A DNA stretch of 64,000 nt from Balanoglossus misakiensis (Eukaryota; Hemichordata): contig CM082577.2 in the NCBI GenBank assembly GCA_040954595.2, forward strand, positions 8,308,001 to 8,372,000, written 5' to 3'. Made by a program: the position numbers and the translations under genes. The notes beneath the pieces were generated by a model. The model was not told the origin of the DNA. It was given only the letters and a program-made list of their open reading frames with translations, and did not search any database. Of this stretch, positions 1 to 13,673 are shown piece by piece (within the stretch, counting starts at the first letter, position 1; each line of letters starts with the position of its first letter).

Positions 1-3000
1 ACCCTCTTGTTTATTTTTATTCTCCGCCAGATCATGCATTCCCTGTTACAGAGGAACATCAATATGGTCAGATACGAAAGACGAAGAAAAGTGAATGAAC
101 AGATTTCACAATTTACAAATCAGGTTTTCACTGAAACAACAAACCGTTCCACAGCATTAAACAGCGCCAGAAGTCAGTACATTTGAAAAAGGGAATTTGA
201 TTTGTACATTTTACCTTCAATACTTTGGCTTGCTCAGTATCAGCACTTTCGTGATATTCTTTCCTGTGTTTTCTGAGACGCATTTTCCGCGCAATGGGAT
301 CTTTGGCAGCTGTAGGATGAAAATGTTGACACAAATAAGTATTTTCAAGTGTTTATAAAAACTTTAGTCTGCCTTTTGTATCATAACTGAGCTTTGCTTT
401 CTGAGACTAAAATGAGAGAAGCAAGATTGGTTTACAATTTCTTTATTTGCATAAAGGCCACCGGCCCATTGCATTTAGTACATCAAAATGATACAAAAGT
501 ACAGAACTTGATTTGATTGCACCACAAAACTATGCAAGATAATTCAAATACATGTGATTCAGTATATTCAGCCAATCATAATTATGTTCCCTCATAAACT
601 GTCAACCCTTACGCTGTCTTACGGAACAACCCAAATGTTTCCCATACCAAAACTGGTCTCATACACACGACAATGAGGGGTGAAAGGGTTCAAAGATGAC
701 GTGCAATAATGATCCTGCTACCCTCCACTCACCTGGTGATTGTTGTGTTGGTGCAGCCCCTGCCAGTCGCAGCTGTGTGTTGAGCGAGAAGTCGATGTTG
801 TAGAAGTCAGCCCCGCTGCCTTTGGGTTGTTCCACTGGTTTGGGAGGCATTTCCAAGTCAGGGTTGTCTCGCACATCAAGGACCTGTACATATGCAATTT
901 CAAATTCCATTATACAAAGAATGATACTCACAGTTACTAGATGTGAATGCTTATGCACACACTGGCAATAAAATGACAAGAAATTTTCATTTTTTTTTTT
1001 TTGTCAAAAGACATGGTGGACTGGTTTTCAACCGGTACTGCAGCAGGAAGTTCCAGTAAGGACAAGTTGATGGTATACATGCAAACAAAAAAATAACTAA
1101 ACAAAACCTACCTCTAACTGCAGAAAATGAACTGCTTCAGGTAGTGTTACCAGTCGATTACAGTTCAGCACTAACTTCTTTAATTTACCACATCTGTAGG
1201 AAAACGGAAAACACCGTATTGCTATGAAGTTTGAAAACATGGTAATCTTAACAACCTTTTTCAGTTGTATTTTTCAGTTTTTTATTGCTTCGTACAGTAT
1301 TATAAAATCACTGAGTTTATTGTGGTGTGAGGTCTGGTTTAGTCTGAGTCCAGTTTGGAGAGAAGTCACTGAAACTATCTTCTGAGAAATCACCACATGA
1401 CCATCACATGACTATCACATGACCATTACCTGCAGAGTCCCTCTGGTATCAGTTCCAAGTTGTTATTGGCAACCATAAAGTGTTCCAAATTGTACAGTTT
1501 ACCCACGCCAGGTGGTATTCCATCAAAATCCAGTTGATTGCAATTGAGATAGAGTCGTCGGAGTGAACTGCATTTACAGATTGCACCGGGGAGTGAAGTC
1601 AGTTTATTTCTTGATAAGTTCAGAGTCTGTAAATTAACCCAGTTGTCTGTGAAGGAAAAATAACAGGAATAGTTGAAGTTTATATGATATCAGTGTGTCT
1701 CCCCGGGGCTATTAAAAAATATTGACAAATAAACTTTAATTTTGGAAAATAATAAAAAATAGTCATTACAACAATAACATGTAGTGTTATGAAAATTAAC
1801 CAATGCATGAAATTCTTGGTGAGAACACTATCAGTGTGACTGAACTATGGTTTACTGAACTTGATAATTATGAACTGCATTGAGCTGCTTACCACACAGT
1901 GTGGACAGTTCCGTGATACAATTATTACTGAGGTTGAGCCTTTGAAGGGACTTGACAAGGTAGAATGCTTCGGGAACCCTGGTCAGTTCATTGCACGACA
2001 AATCCACGTCAGTCAGATTGACAAGGTTGTCTAACTGCGGTGGGATGTTGGTCAGGTTCCGCTGCGTGTTGCGAAGATGCAACGTTGTCAACTGAGTCAG
2101 TGACAACAGTTGTCTGTTGGGGGAAAAAAACAGAAATGTTCTTTGAAATTTCTTAATTCTTGTGGCAAGACATGCACCATATCATTAAGGTTTTGTTTGG
2201 GAGTGCTTGAGGCACCCCTCTGTGAAATAGCTCTAATGGTGGAAATACGTCACATGTGTAGATTTAAAACTACTAGTAAACAAAATATTACTGGTAGTTC
2301 GATACAAGACCTCAAGAGTCAGGTTGCACTTTGGCTGCAGATTTTAGTGACAAGTTTCTTGAGTAGAGGTTACAAAGCATCATGATCTCATTTTGAGGAC
2401 GCATCTCAAGGAACATCTTTCACATGAACACGAAAAACAAGACACAGACAGATGAGAGCATCAACAGACTGACCCACCTGAGTTGTGCGTGGAGGAGGGG
2501 ATTGTTGTTGAGAATTAACACTTGAAGATTTGTTAGTCTTCTCATCTGAGGTGGGAGAGTTTCTGTAACCATGGTAACACACAAATAAATCTGCATATGA
2601 GTAACACTGACTACCCAACAAGTACTTCATATAATATCATTGTACCACTTCATAACAGCAACATGCAATTCCCAATTTATAAATGAAAATTGAATATTTA
2701 CAAACACCAAGGATGTGAATGTAATCACCTGGACACATACTTTGAACCTAGACAATGAAGCTTTCCAACTTACCAATATGATTGTCACTTAAATCCAAAT
2801 GGATCAAATCTGTTAAATTTATAAACATTTGACTGGGAATAGAATCGATCCTGAAAATGAAATATTTCACACATTAATTAGCCTGGCATGTTGTGATGGT
2901 TTTATTACTTCTTGGATATGAACTCAGTGGATCAATGTTGTTCATAATTTGCCAAAACTTGCAAGTATTTTAAAAACTATAACCCAAAACATTTTCGCAT

Positions 3001-5138
3001 AGACTCATACTGATTTGACCCATAAAACATCATGTTCAACGACCTCCCTTGCATCAAACCACGGTCCATTTGAATGTCACCTAAGTGAGATCAACAGCAC
3101 TATGCAATTTCTAATGATGAAGCAGAACAGACATAGACACCTAGCAACACACACACACACCTGTTATGGCTAAGATTCAGCACCAGCAGAGATTTGGCAT
3201 TTTCTATATTATCTGGAATGGCATACAGTTGATTGTGACTAAAATCCTGCAGACAGAAAAAATGAAGACCATCTTAGGAAAACCAATCCATGCACAATAC
3301 AAATCTGAAAGAAATTGGTAGTGTTGTTTTTCTCCCCTTCAAGTTTCTTGAAGAATCACAAAAAAAGGCATTTTTTAATTTATTTTTAATTATTTTGTGT
3401 GTTGTTGTTTATTCAAAAACTTGATTGTTTGCTTTTCATTGTGATGAACCAGAGGAATTCTCTCTGTAATTTAAGGGTTATTTGATCTAACCTGACGAGA
3501 ATTGACCAATGAAAAGGACCTTACACGATTGCTTTATGATTTAATGGCCAGACAAAGGTAATTGACACCATAGCCTGACAAACAAAGAAACAAAGGCAGT
3601 CAAAAATTCCATGAATACCTGATTTCTGACTTGTCATGTGTCATTTATGACTTTCGGTCAAATTTGGAAAGTTGCCAAACAGGACACTTAGTTGATTAAA
3701 CTAAGACCCACTTACAGTTGACCAGTGATTTGTAAACTATTTTCTCAGTGATCTACAAGCTCTTCAAGTAGAAAGAACTCATATTATATTATTACTGTGG
3801 GAACAAATATTTTATGTAAGACAGTGCTAGTGAAATAAAACAGCTGGATAAAGTATGCTGCTCTCACTGGGATATCAAATAATTGAACTTTGACCTCGGA
3901 AATGATTGACCTCTGACCCCAATACTTACAATAGAGGTCAGCTCCTCCAGTTCAAATATATCATTGGGTATCCCACCATTTGTAATTCTGTTGTGACGAC
4001 AGTTGAGGCTTCTCAGACAGTTCAATGTTGACAAGTCTCCATGGATTTGGTTCAAATTGTTCCTGACCAATGACAGATGTTCCTATAAATATACGGTTAA
4101 AACAGACATTGTCATGATATGAGTGATCCATCCAACCTTGACACTGCATGACATATTTGGCAATTTACCAACATATGGGATTTGATCCATAAATATAGAA
4201 CAGCTGCATGGTATCAAACAGATGACTTAAGCATCATAAATATTCATAGTATTCTGCGAGGTTAAAGTTCATCTAACAAAAAGGTTTGAAATTAAACTCA
4301 CCAATTTTGCCAGAGTAGACAATTCCTCTGGTAGCAAACTCAATCCAGTTCTGTTGAGTTTCAACCATCTCAAACTACTCATGTCTGATACATGGCCTGG
4401 AAATATTTCCTGTCAAAAAAACAAGATCTCAGTGCTAGGTACAGACAATGTTTGTATATATGGAGTATTGTATTGCAATTATTTTCGGGCTTTGTACATG
4501 ACACAAATTTTCACAGAACTACAGGAAAGCAATGGTTTGGTTTTGCTTCCCCATTTTACTTACTGCAAAAATTAAAGTACAGTTGTATTTATAAACACTC
4601 AATTAGCCTGATATTAATGTTTAATTCCAATACATATATTTTCAAAGTTTACAGGCCTTACTTTTAAACACAAATGGAAGTTGATATCAAAGTTTACAAT
4701 TCCCAGAAAAAGGCAGTTACCATTTAAAACTAACTGATGATGACAAGGGAAACCAATGGTCAAATTACCAGTGATTTCATATACAGTAAGTCTTAGTGTC
4801 ATCTCTATTCTCACTTCTGTGGTAGGTACTGCCTGATTTGCTATCTCCATGTATGTTGCAAGTCCTTAGGCCCGGGCCCCCAACTTTGCCGGTGCACCCC
4901 CCCCCCCCCACACACACACACATATATCAGGGGGGAGTGGCATGTACAAGGCAGACATCCCCATCATTTTACTCTAACTGGAACAACCACCATTCGATAA
5001 CGCTATACTTTATGAATCATGCATTCATTTTACGGAAACCCAAACAGAAATAGTCCAGTTATTCACTCGGTTTACCTGAAAATCATTTCGGCTGAAATCA
5101 ACACCACGAACAAATGGCAAGACTCCTGTCGCCGCCAT
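1..5138 (-). CDS. FLII: Flightless-1 (FLII), N-terminal LRR half, cut at left edge
   Basis: Actin-remodelling protein and nuclear co-regulator, normally a leucine-rich-repeat (LRR) half followed by gelsolin repeats. Twelve exons join in frame: 5076-5138, 4302-4409, 3930-4082, 3161-3246, 2774-2850, 2478-2562, 1893-2113, 1430-1646, 1112-1193, 733-883, 215-309 and 1-42 (runs off the edge), giving about 460 residues. The first exon reads [20 protein letters not shown], the hallmark FLII N-terminus. About a dozen LRRs follow (for example [14 protein letters not shown]), then the FLII linker ([41 protein letters not shown]). The gelsolin domains lie outside the window. The start ATG at 5136-5138 sits in CAAAATGGCGGC, a good start context that also resembles a YY1 site. 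All junctions use GT-AG and keep phase. Identity is very secure; the weakest points are single splice edges. Confidence 0.95.
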
Positions 5139-5974
5139 TTTGAAACTGGTCCGTCGACTTGTTTTGTTTTAAGATTTCTTTCAGACTTGATAGTCGGGGT
5201 TCTTCCAGAATTCTGCTAATCACATGATGTGCACTCGGACGTTATTATCTCTGCTGCAATGTTAGATATCTCCAAAAGCTCCTGAACAACACTCCAGAAG
5301 ATACTCAAAAGAAAGACGAGACAACCCTGTATGGACTCCCAGCAACCCTTGCGACCGAAACGGATGTAGTAACCTGTGTCGTGACCTTCGTAAGTTCATT
5401 GACCTCACATGGCGCAAATTACACCACAATTTTCTCTCACCAGTGGGAAATTTGAATGCATCTCGAAATGCTATCTTCAAAAACGCTAAATATCCATGGT
5501 AAATCCTGTCGAGCATCAATTCAGGTCTCAAAATATTAGGCATTGTAGCTTGCTTGAAGGATATCAATCTGATTAAAATCAGGTGTAGAATCGGACGCTG
5601 TCTTTATCATGTCTTTACCTGATTTTAATCAGATTAGGATATCAACTTCAGCCCATCCAAGTGACAGTTCTGCAGTAAATCTTCCATGCGGATAACGATT
5701 TTGTTTTAATTGTTGCCTTTAACTAGTGATATTTATTTATATTTCAATCGCATTGAATATAGTGGCAGGATATACATTTGTATTTCTCAAAGTGAACACC
5801 CAGTTTTGGTATCAAGTTCCTTAAGTGTCCCCCTCCCCACTTTATGATCATGATCCTCAACCAAACGGAGTCACCAGTATCATAAAACGGATTTATACTC
5901 CACTTAAAATTGATGACATACTCACACCACAGTAGTGAAATAATTTATATAAACTGCCAGGACATAACATATTT
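5139..5974. other. FLII-NUBP2 intergenic region
   Basis: Holds the presumed FLII promoter and 5'UTR (5139 upward, minus strand) and an inverted repeat at 5566-5635. An open frame at 5262-5567 on minus is not convincing as a gene: it has no recognised domain, and the longer form needs a non-ATG start. Nothing else is supported. Confidence 0.5.
5566..5635. repeat. 19-bp perfect inverted repeat with 32-bp loop
   Basis: Arms 5566-5584 (AATCTGATTAAAATCAGGT) and 5617-5635 are exact reverse complements. Each arm is itself nearly palindromic (CTGATT-AA-AATCAG). The outer flanks also share GGATATC. This is the form expected of a short foldback or MITE-type element, or its ends. No coding content. Confidence 0.6.
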
Positions 5975-5988
5975 ATGTAACAATTTTC

Positions 5989-5994
5989 TTTATT
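5989..5994 (-). terminator. Poly(A) signal AATAAA of NUBP2
   Basis: TTTATT on plus reads AATAAA on minus, about 125 bases after the NUBP2 stop codon. No nearer canonical signal was noticed, so the NUBP2 transcript probably ends near 5970. Confidence 0.5.
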
Positions 5995-6120
5995 CTGCTT
6001 ATAATAATCATTACACATATGGGTACAAATTGTAGGTAAATACAATCAGTAAAAAGGCATTGCACATGACCTATGCTTAAACTACATGTATTGGTTTATC
6101 CCAGGATGCACTGCTCACTG

Positions 6121-8238
6121 TTAACTTGTGTCCATGTCATCTGTAGTCTGACTAGAATGATGATTCAGCAGTTTTTGTACAATTTGATTGACGGCTTGTG
6201 ATGTTGGTGAAGTTGGCATTGCCTGCAGGAAATTCTGACCTTCTTCTATGCACTTTGTTAGCTGTGGATCCAATGGGATCTGGCCTGAAAATAATTTACA
6301 GAGTAAGAAAACCATTGTCAGTGATATGAGTTACCAGAAATATCTTTCATATGGCAACTGTGAACAAACAAATCATTCTACAGCTACATCTTTGAATACC
6401 ACATGAATAAGCATCTTTGTCATTTCAGGGTTTTAGAAACTTTCCTTGTACATGTCACTTTAATGCAAACTCACCTAAATATGGAACTTTTGTTTCATTG
6501 GCTAAAATTTCACCACCTCCTTTGGAGAAAACATTTGTGCATTCCTGGCGAGAAAAGAGAATAAAATCAATTCTACTTCAGAAAGTTTCATACTTATTGT
6601 AGTTATTTCAGTGTGAATATTAAATGAAATCAGAGAATGAAATCAAGAAACAAAGATTCCAAGTGAAATAGTTGGAACTGTGTCTATGATGCAATATTTT
6701 AAAGACGGTTGGTAAATATGACCCAGATAAACCACCACACAGAGTATGGTTAGTATCACAAATGTGATGCAATCAAAGAACATTGAAATACCTGGCAGCA
6801 TGGGCAAACAAAACCACTCATATTTTCAATAATTCCAAGAATTGGAATGCCTGTTTTCTTGCAAAATGTCACTTCCCTTCTGACATCACCAACAGAAACA
6901 CCCTGAAAAAGATAGAGTAGTGTACATGTCAAATATTCTGCACCAATGTCCCCAATCGATCCCACTGGCCATATGTGACTCTTGACCTCATAAACTTACC
7001 TGTGGTGTTGTGACTAGAACAGCGCCCTCTGGATTATATTGTTTAATGTTTTCCACCACACTGATGTGTTCATCTGATGTGCCTGGTGGTGTGTCTATCA
7101 CCAGATAATCCAACTCTCCCCAACTGACATCTGATAAAAACTGTTTTATCATAGCTGAAAAGAAAAAAAGCAGTCGCTAGCAATTAATGCATTTTGTGAT
7201 GAAATTATTGCCAATCAATACAAACTGAAAACATTTTGGGGAAAGAATTTCTCCAATACAAGTATGGCTACAAGATTAGTTTTTAGACTTGTTTTACAAA
7301 TAACAAAACTACCATTTAGGATGAACTGCACCATATTGTAGCATATCCTACTTACCATTTTTCTTTGGCCCTCTCCAAACAATTGCATCGTCCTTGCTAT
7401 TGAGTAAGAAACCGATGGACATGACTGATAACCTTTGATCCTTATCTGCATACACTGGAACCCATCTATTTTAGAAATAACCATGGAAACACACCGTGTT
7501 ATTGTTCCTGGATTATGGATCATATTACCCATATTAACTAATGAGAGATGTATGAAATCATCAGTGACACAATAGTTGAACTCTTGGCAGTATCACAATG
7601 CATTGCATGGTATCCATAGGTATTACTGTGGAAGGATGACAGTCTCGAGTTCACATATTCATTGACTGATGAATACACATGATAACATCATATTCTCACA
7701 GGTGTTCTGAATAATTTCATGCAAAGATTTATGCAGCCAATAAATGAACCGGTAATTTCTGAGGGGCGCACTATGATTCCACTATGACTGTAAGTGACAT
7801 GTGATTGACCATGTCCCTGCGAGGTCAACCATATTTGTAAACATTGTTAATTCTTACCCTTGAGGACATTGATGTATGTCTCGGTTTTCCACATTTAACA
7901 TCCGGGGTATACTAGGTCCACAAAGGTCTACATCTAGAATTCCCACTTTCTTTCCATTGGACAGCAGAGATAGTGCTATTTGAGTCGCTACCGTGCTTTT
8001 CCCAACGCCACCTTTGCCAGATAACACCAGGAGAATGTGACGCACCCCCTGCATAGTATCTGCCATGGTTTCTGTAAGTTTAGGTTTAGAATAAGACTTA
8101 AAGCAAAATGGCAACAACAACACCCAGCTCATACTACGGTATAGTTCTCTCTGACTGGCGCAATGCAACACGTGTTCATTTATAAAACAAATAATATACA
8201 TCGACACAGGGCACGTTACCTGTAATGGGGGCTGCCAT
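6121..8238 (-). CDS. NUBP2: Cytosolic Fe-S cluster assembly factor NUBP2 (Cfd1/Mrp family)
   Basis: P-loop NTPase scaffold that assembles 4Fe-4S clusters with NUBP1 in the cytosolic Fe-S pathway. Seven exons: 8220-8238, 7858-8071, 7356-7465, 7000-7154, 6792-6902, 6475-6544 and 6121-6284, giving 280 residues (human about 271). The deviant Walker A GKGGVGKS is at residues 25-32. [24 protein letters not shown]-type (here [11 protein letters not shown]) and the bridging CPxC motif (CPCC near residue 199, followed by QEC) are all present. The first exon codes only MAAPIT; a second in-frame ATG with an excellent context (ACCATGG, 8064-8066) lies at the start of exon 2, so a protein eight residues shorter is possible. 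All seven exons keep phase. Identity is very secure. Confidence 0.95.
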
Positions 8239-8747
8239 GTTTGATGAAATATTTTGGTCACAAGAGGGCGTGGTAGCACGTGAAAGACGCAAAGTCATCA
8301 TGACCGCTGGTTTATAGCCCGTCGCATTGTGACAGGCGACAATCTCAAAGTGGATGTGTATACATTGTACTAGTATCTGGCTTTTGCAACTTGCAAGGGA
8401 CCTATTGTTGCTCCACGTTCACACAGTCGACTGTGGTTTTCTTCAGCTTTCAATGAAAAGGACATGGTTCAAAGGTCCATTTGATTTGATCGAGACTGAT
8501 GATCACCTCAATAAATTCAGAAAAAGCTGCAGCACTATTTCCGAGAATTTTCCTTCTTGGTCTCAATCTCACTTATCTTTTTGTCAGCATTAGAGCTCTT
8601 GGATGTTTATCAAACCAGATGACTTGGCTGATGTAAATTTGAGTGCATGTATGTATGGTGTTCAAAATGGAAAGTCTCACAGGGAGAGCACATACGCCAT
8701 AAGCAAGGTAAAACCTTGCAATTCTCAAAACTCAGGTTTTTTATCAT
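8239..8747. other. NUBP2-RPS2 intergenic region
   Basis: AT-rich sequence holding the NUBP2 promoter side and, from about 8730, the end of the RPS2 3'UTR. Short open frames here (8354-8593, 8603-8848 plus) show no family resemblance and no splice context. No gene is seen. Confidence 0.5.
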
Positions 8748-8753
8748 TTTATT
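8748..8753 (-). terminator. Poly(A) signal of RPS2
   Basis: AATAAA on minus about 90 bases after the RPS2 stop, giving the short 3'UTR usual for ribosomal protein genes. Confidence 0.55.
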
Positions 8754-8844
8754 CAAAAGCTTCTTGCAACAATAAATACCATTTCAATATAATATGCAGA
8801 CAGCATACATCATCATGGTATGTTCAGATACTCTTCAAAGAAGC

Positions 8845-10836
<1,992 letters not shown>

Positions 10837-11482
10837 TGCTGAAAGTGAAAACACCAATATGTTGTTACGGCGTATGGCAATATTAATTCATACTAGCCAT
10901 GGTCAGCACAACTTCAGTGTTTAGCATTCCCACAGACTAGGTAGAATATCTGCTGTGTACTGTATGATACTCCCCGTATCCTAGAAGATTTTACCTAAAT
11001 TGCAATGTTCAACTTTGGAAGCTGCTTTAACCATGGATTTGCAATCATGTACCACAAATAATGCCTCAGATAGAGTTAGACACTCATAAAACTCACAATC
11101 ATATTATTTATGGATTAGGTATTTCCCAATAGTTTAACTCTTATACAATTTACATTATATTATTTATGGATTAATTTGGGTGAAGGTCTGAGAGAAGGGG
11201 TCAAACTCGACTCTAGTATGAGGAGAGAAAACTGCACATATGCATACCGTGTGGAGCAACAGATACATTTTATGAGGTCAGTTCGTGGCCAACATGTCAA
11301 GGCATCAAAAATGGTTTCGTTGGCGACTCAAATGACACCAAATCTCAAAAATATCCCCTTCACTTCGATTTATTAGACCTTACATGACTATTTTATCTGA
11401 GTTGACGGACATATTGACTGCAATCACACGGATGGCAGTCGATTTTGTACGACGACCGACACATGAAATCCGCCATACTTAC

Positions 11483-11500
11483 GTGATCAAAAGAGAAAGG
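11483..11500 (-). promoter_or_regulatory. Probable RPS2 non-coding leader exon with 5'TOP start
   Basis: On minus the sequence reads CCTTTCTCTTTTGATCAC followed directly by GTAAGT. A C-initiated pyrimidine tract is the 5'TOP signal of translation-machinery mRNAs, and the strong donor would end an 18-nt leader exon. This fits the acceptor just before the RPS2 ATG (10839-10840) with an intron of about 640 bases. TOP control through mTOR/LARP1 is known for ribosomal protein genes; its use here is inferred. Confidence 0.55.
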
Positions 11501-12193
11501 CCAGATCGAGGCTCTCTCCACACTGAAAAGAGCGCCCTCTACCATAGTTCTTATATTTGCACTTGTTTTGTCTCAGTGAAATGATGCATCACCTTTGGAA
11601 GAATAATGTGATTTTGGGGTGAAGGAATTTGCCAGAGGACCTTAAATGATCAAAGTCATAAGGACGAACTGGTTAAAATAAAACAGGCTATTTATTTATT
11701 TGATAAAAAATACAACATCATAAGAATACAAACTGCATGGCAACAAATTATCAGTGAAACACCATTCAAAAACTGGCCATTACACTTTTCTTCTCATAGA
11801 ATGTACGGTAGACACAGAAGAAGAAACCAATGCTGAGAAATACAGTTCTATTTCTGTCATTTTCAAAAACTGTTCAGAATTTTGGCTTCAAGAAACAGAA
11901 TCCATGACAGGAAAATAGCTTTGAAAAAAGCAACAAGGAACTTTAACAGAAATACATAAACAGTGATCATTGTCAGTGTCCAACTATGTAACAAATATAA
12001 AGCGAACACTAACATTGGCTTCAACAACACATGTAAATGTGAATTTAAATTCACCTAGGAAGAAAGAAATCAAAACAAACAGAGCAGTATATGGAAATTC
12101 TATACTAAAGATCGAAGTGTGTTTTTTTAACAATCAACACAACGTAAAATTATAATATAATCATAAAATACTTTATAAACTTTATGCAATTGT
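11501..12193. other. RPS2 promoter side / ASB 3' flank
   Basis: Mostly AT-rich non-coding sequence between the RPS2 leader and the ankyrin-SOCS gene. No supported gene; open frames here are short and lack recognisable domains. Confidence 0.45.
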
Positions 12194-12199
12194 TTTATT
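12194..12199 (-). terminator. Poly(A) signal of the ankyrin/SOCS gene
   Basis: AATAAA on minus about 90 bases beyond the stop codon of the intronless ORF ending at 12288. Confidence 0.5.
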
Positions 12200-12287
12200 G
12201 CACTGAGCACAGGCTGACATGTACAGTGCATTGGACATGCTCCCTCTCCGTCCAACAATGGTCTTCGAAGTGAGGAAAAGATGGGAG

Positions 12288-13673
12288 TCAATCAAGATTC
12301 CCGGGATCACTGAACAGAAGATAGCGCTTTACGATTACTGACATATCCAGTACATCAACTACTCGACGATATTTGCCGTTCAAATACCACCTGAGACGTG
12401 AACGACAAAGATGTTGCAGGGACCGCGGGGTCCTCATCAGTGACTGCAATCTCCCGTAGAAACCCGGATTACTCTTCAGGTTCTCGTCCGGAATTTGGTA
12501 TCCCCTGGGAACAAAGTTCAAGTTCGCAAATGCATTCACGACGACGGCGATCACTTCCACGGTGCGGTTGGGATTTTCCATCAGATCGTGCAAGTCACTG
12601 CTGCAAAACTTGTCGGGCTGAGCACCATGGACGAGAAGCGCTACCAGGCACGGAAGGGGACTCGAACCGGCTACAGACTTATCCACATCGGCTAAGTCGT
12701 ACACACGCAAACAATTCATCATTGCGACGTCCAAGCAGGAATACCCGTCGCTGTCTTTATAGTTCAAGTCATCCAGTTCAGGGACAACGGCTGGAACACA
12801 GCTGATGTAACCGTACGAGAGGGCTTCCAGCAAGGCCCTTTGCACGCAAGGCAACTGGACGCGGGCATCGTGCTGCAGTAATGTCTGCGTTACATCGCAG
12901 TTCCCTATTTTTACAGCTTTAGCGAGTGGTGTTTCGCCGCAACCATCTCGTAAATTTGCGTCGCAGCCGTGTTCGAGGAGTAGTTTGACAACAGCAAGGC
13001 CGTCCTCCGACTTCTGAGTGGCTAAGTAATGCAGAGCGGAACCGAACCCCGAGTCCATGGTATGCAGAAGGTCGTCAAACGACTGGTCGGGGCTGACGCC
13101 ATGATCCAGGAGCACCTTCACGCACTCAACACACTCGCGTAACGCAAAACGGAACAAGAAGTGTTCGCAGTCGAGCCTCGCACCGCTCCCCGCTAACAAC
13201 GCGAGGATCTTACAGTTGTGTTCCTCGGAACTGCACACTACAGTCAGAGGTGTCGGAGAATGACTCGTCTCCGCGCTGGGATCCACACCGCGCTCCAGTA
13301 AAAACTCGACACACCGCTCACTGGACTTGGAAATAGCCACTTCGAGAGCGGTGTACACCCCGGGGTATACTATGGGATCGTTCGGGTCGTAGTGCTCTTC
13401 TTCACAATCGCCGTACTCAAGGATCTCTATGAAACCTTCGTCTAGCATATCAACTTTGAACTCCATGGTCGGACTGAGTCCCGCATCTAGCAAACACTCC
13501 AGCATTTCCACACAGTCATCCTGAAGGACGTTGAAGTAGAACTCTCTGACCCGACATCGACTCTCCCCTGGTAACTCCTCCCACATCTTGCATAGCAACA
13601 GCACTTCCTCCATCTCTTCGTCCATGTCGGCACCACCCACACTGTTAGTAGCATCAGTGCATGTATCTGCCAT
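12288..13673 (-). CDS. Ankyrin repeat and SOCS box protein (ASB family), intronless
   Basis: Single uninterrupted ORF of 461 residues starting at the ATG 13671-13673 (MADTCTDATNS); an upstream GTG in frame was not used. The middle (about residues 105-290) holds degenerate ankyrin repeats, for example TALEVAISKSSERCVEFLLE, SALHYLATQK, VVKLLLEHGCDANLRD and GETPLAKAVKIGN. The last 45 residues form a SOCS box: PRSLQHLCRSRLRWYL (BC box, LxxLCRxxIR-like) and a Cul5-type tail ending in VKRYLLF. ASB proteins are substrate receptors of Cullin5-ElonginB/C ubiquitin ligases, with ankyrin repeats choosing the target. The N-terminal 90 residues are acidic and not recognised. Which vertebrate ASB it matches cannot be told by eye. 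The single exon may reflect an old retroposition. Confidence 0.85.
   Translation of the reverse strand: MADTCTDATNSVGGADMDEEMEEVLLLCKMWEELPGESRCRVREFYFNVLQDDCVEMLECLLDAGLSPTMEFKVDMLDEGFIEILEYGDCEEEHYDPNDPIVYPGVYTALEVAISKSSERCVEFLLERGVDPSAETSHSPTPLTVVCSSEEHNCKILALLAGSGARLDCEHFLFRFALRECVECVKVLLDHGVSPDQSFDDLLHTMDSGFGSALHYLATQKSEDGLAVVKLLLEHGCDANLRDGCGETPLAKAVKIGNCDVTQTLLQHDARVQLPCVQRALLEALSYGYISCVPAVVPELDDLNYKDSDGYSCLDVAMMNCLRVYDLADVDKSVAGSSPLPCLVALLVHGAQPDKFCSSDLHDLMENPNRTVEVIAVVVNAFANLNFVPRGYQIPDENLKSNPGFYGRLQSLMRTPRSLQHLCRSRLRWYLNGKYRRVVDVLDMSVIVKRYLLFSDPGNLD

Noticed and set aside
5262-5567. Minus-strand 101-codon open frame upstream of FLII
   Set aside because: It begins at a non-ATG codon, has no recognisable domain and overlaps the inverted repeat flank.
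12398-12805. Plus-strand 135-codon open frame
   Set aside because: Antisense shadow of the ASB-type ORF, no domain.
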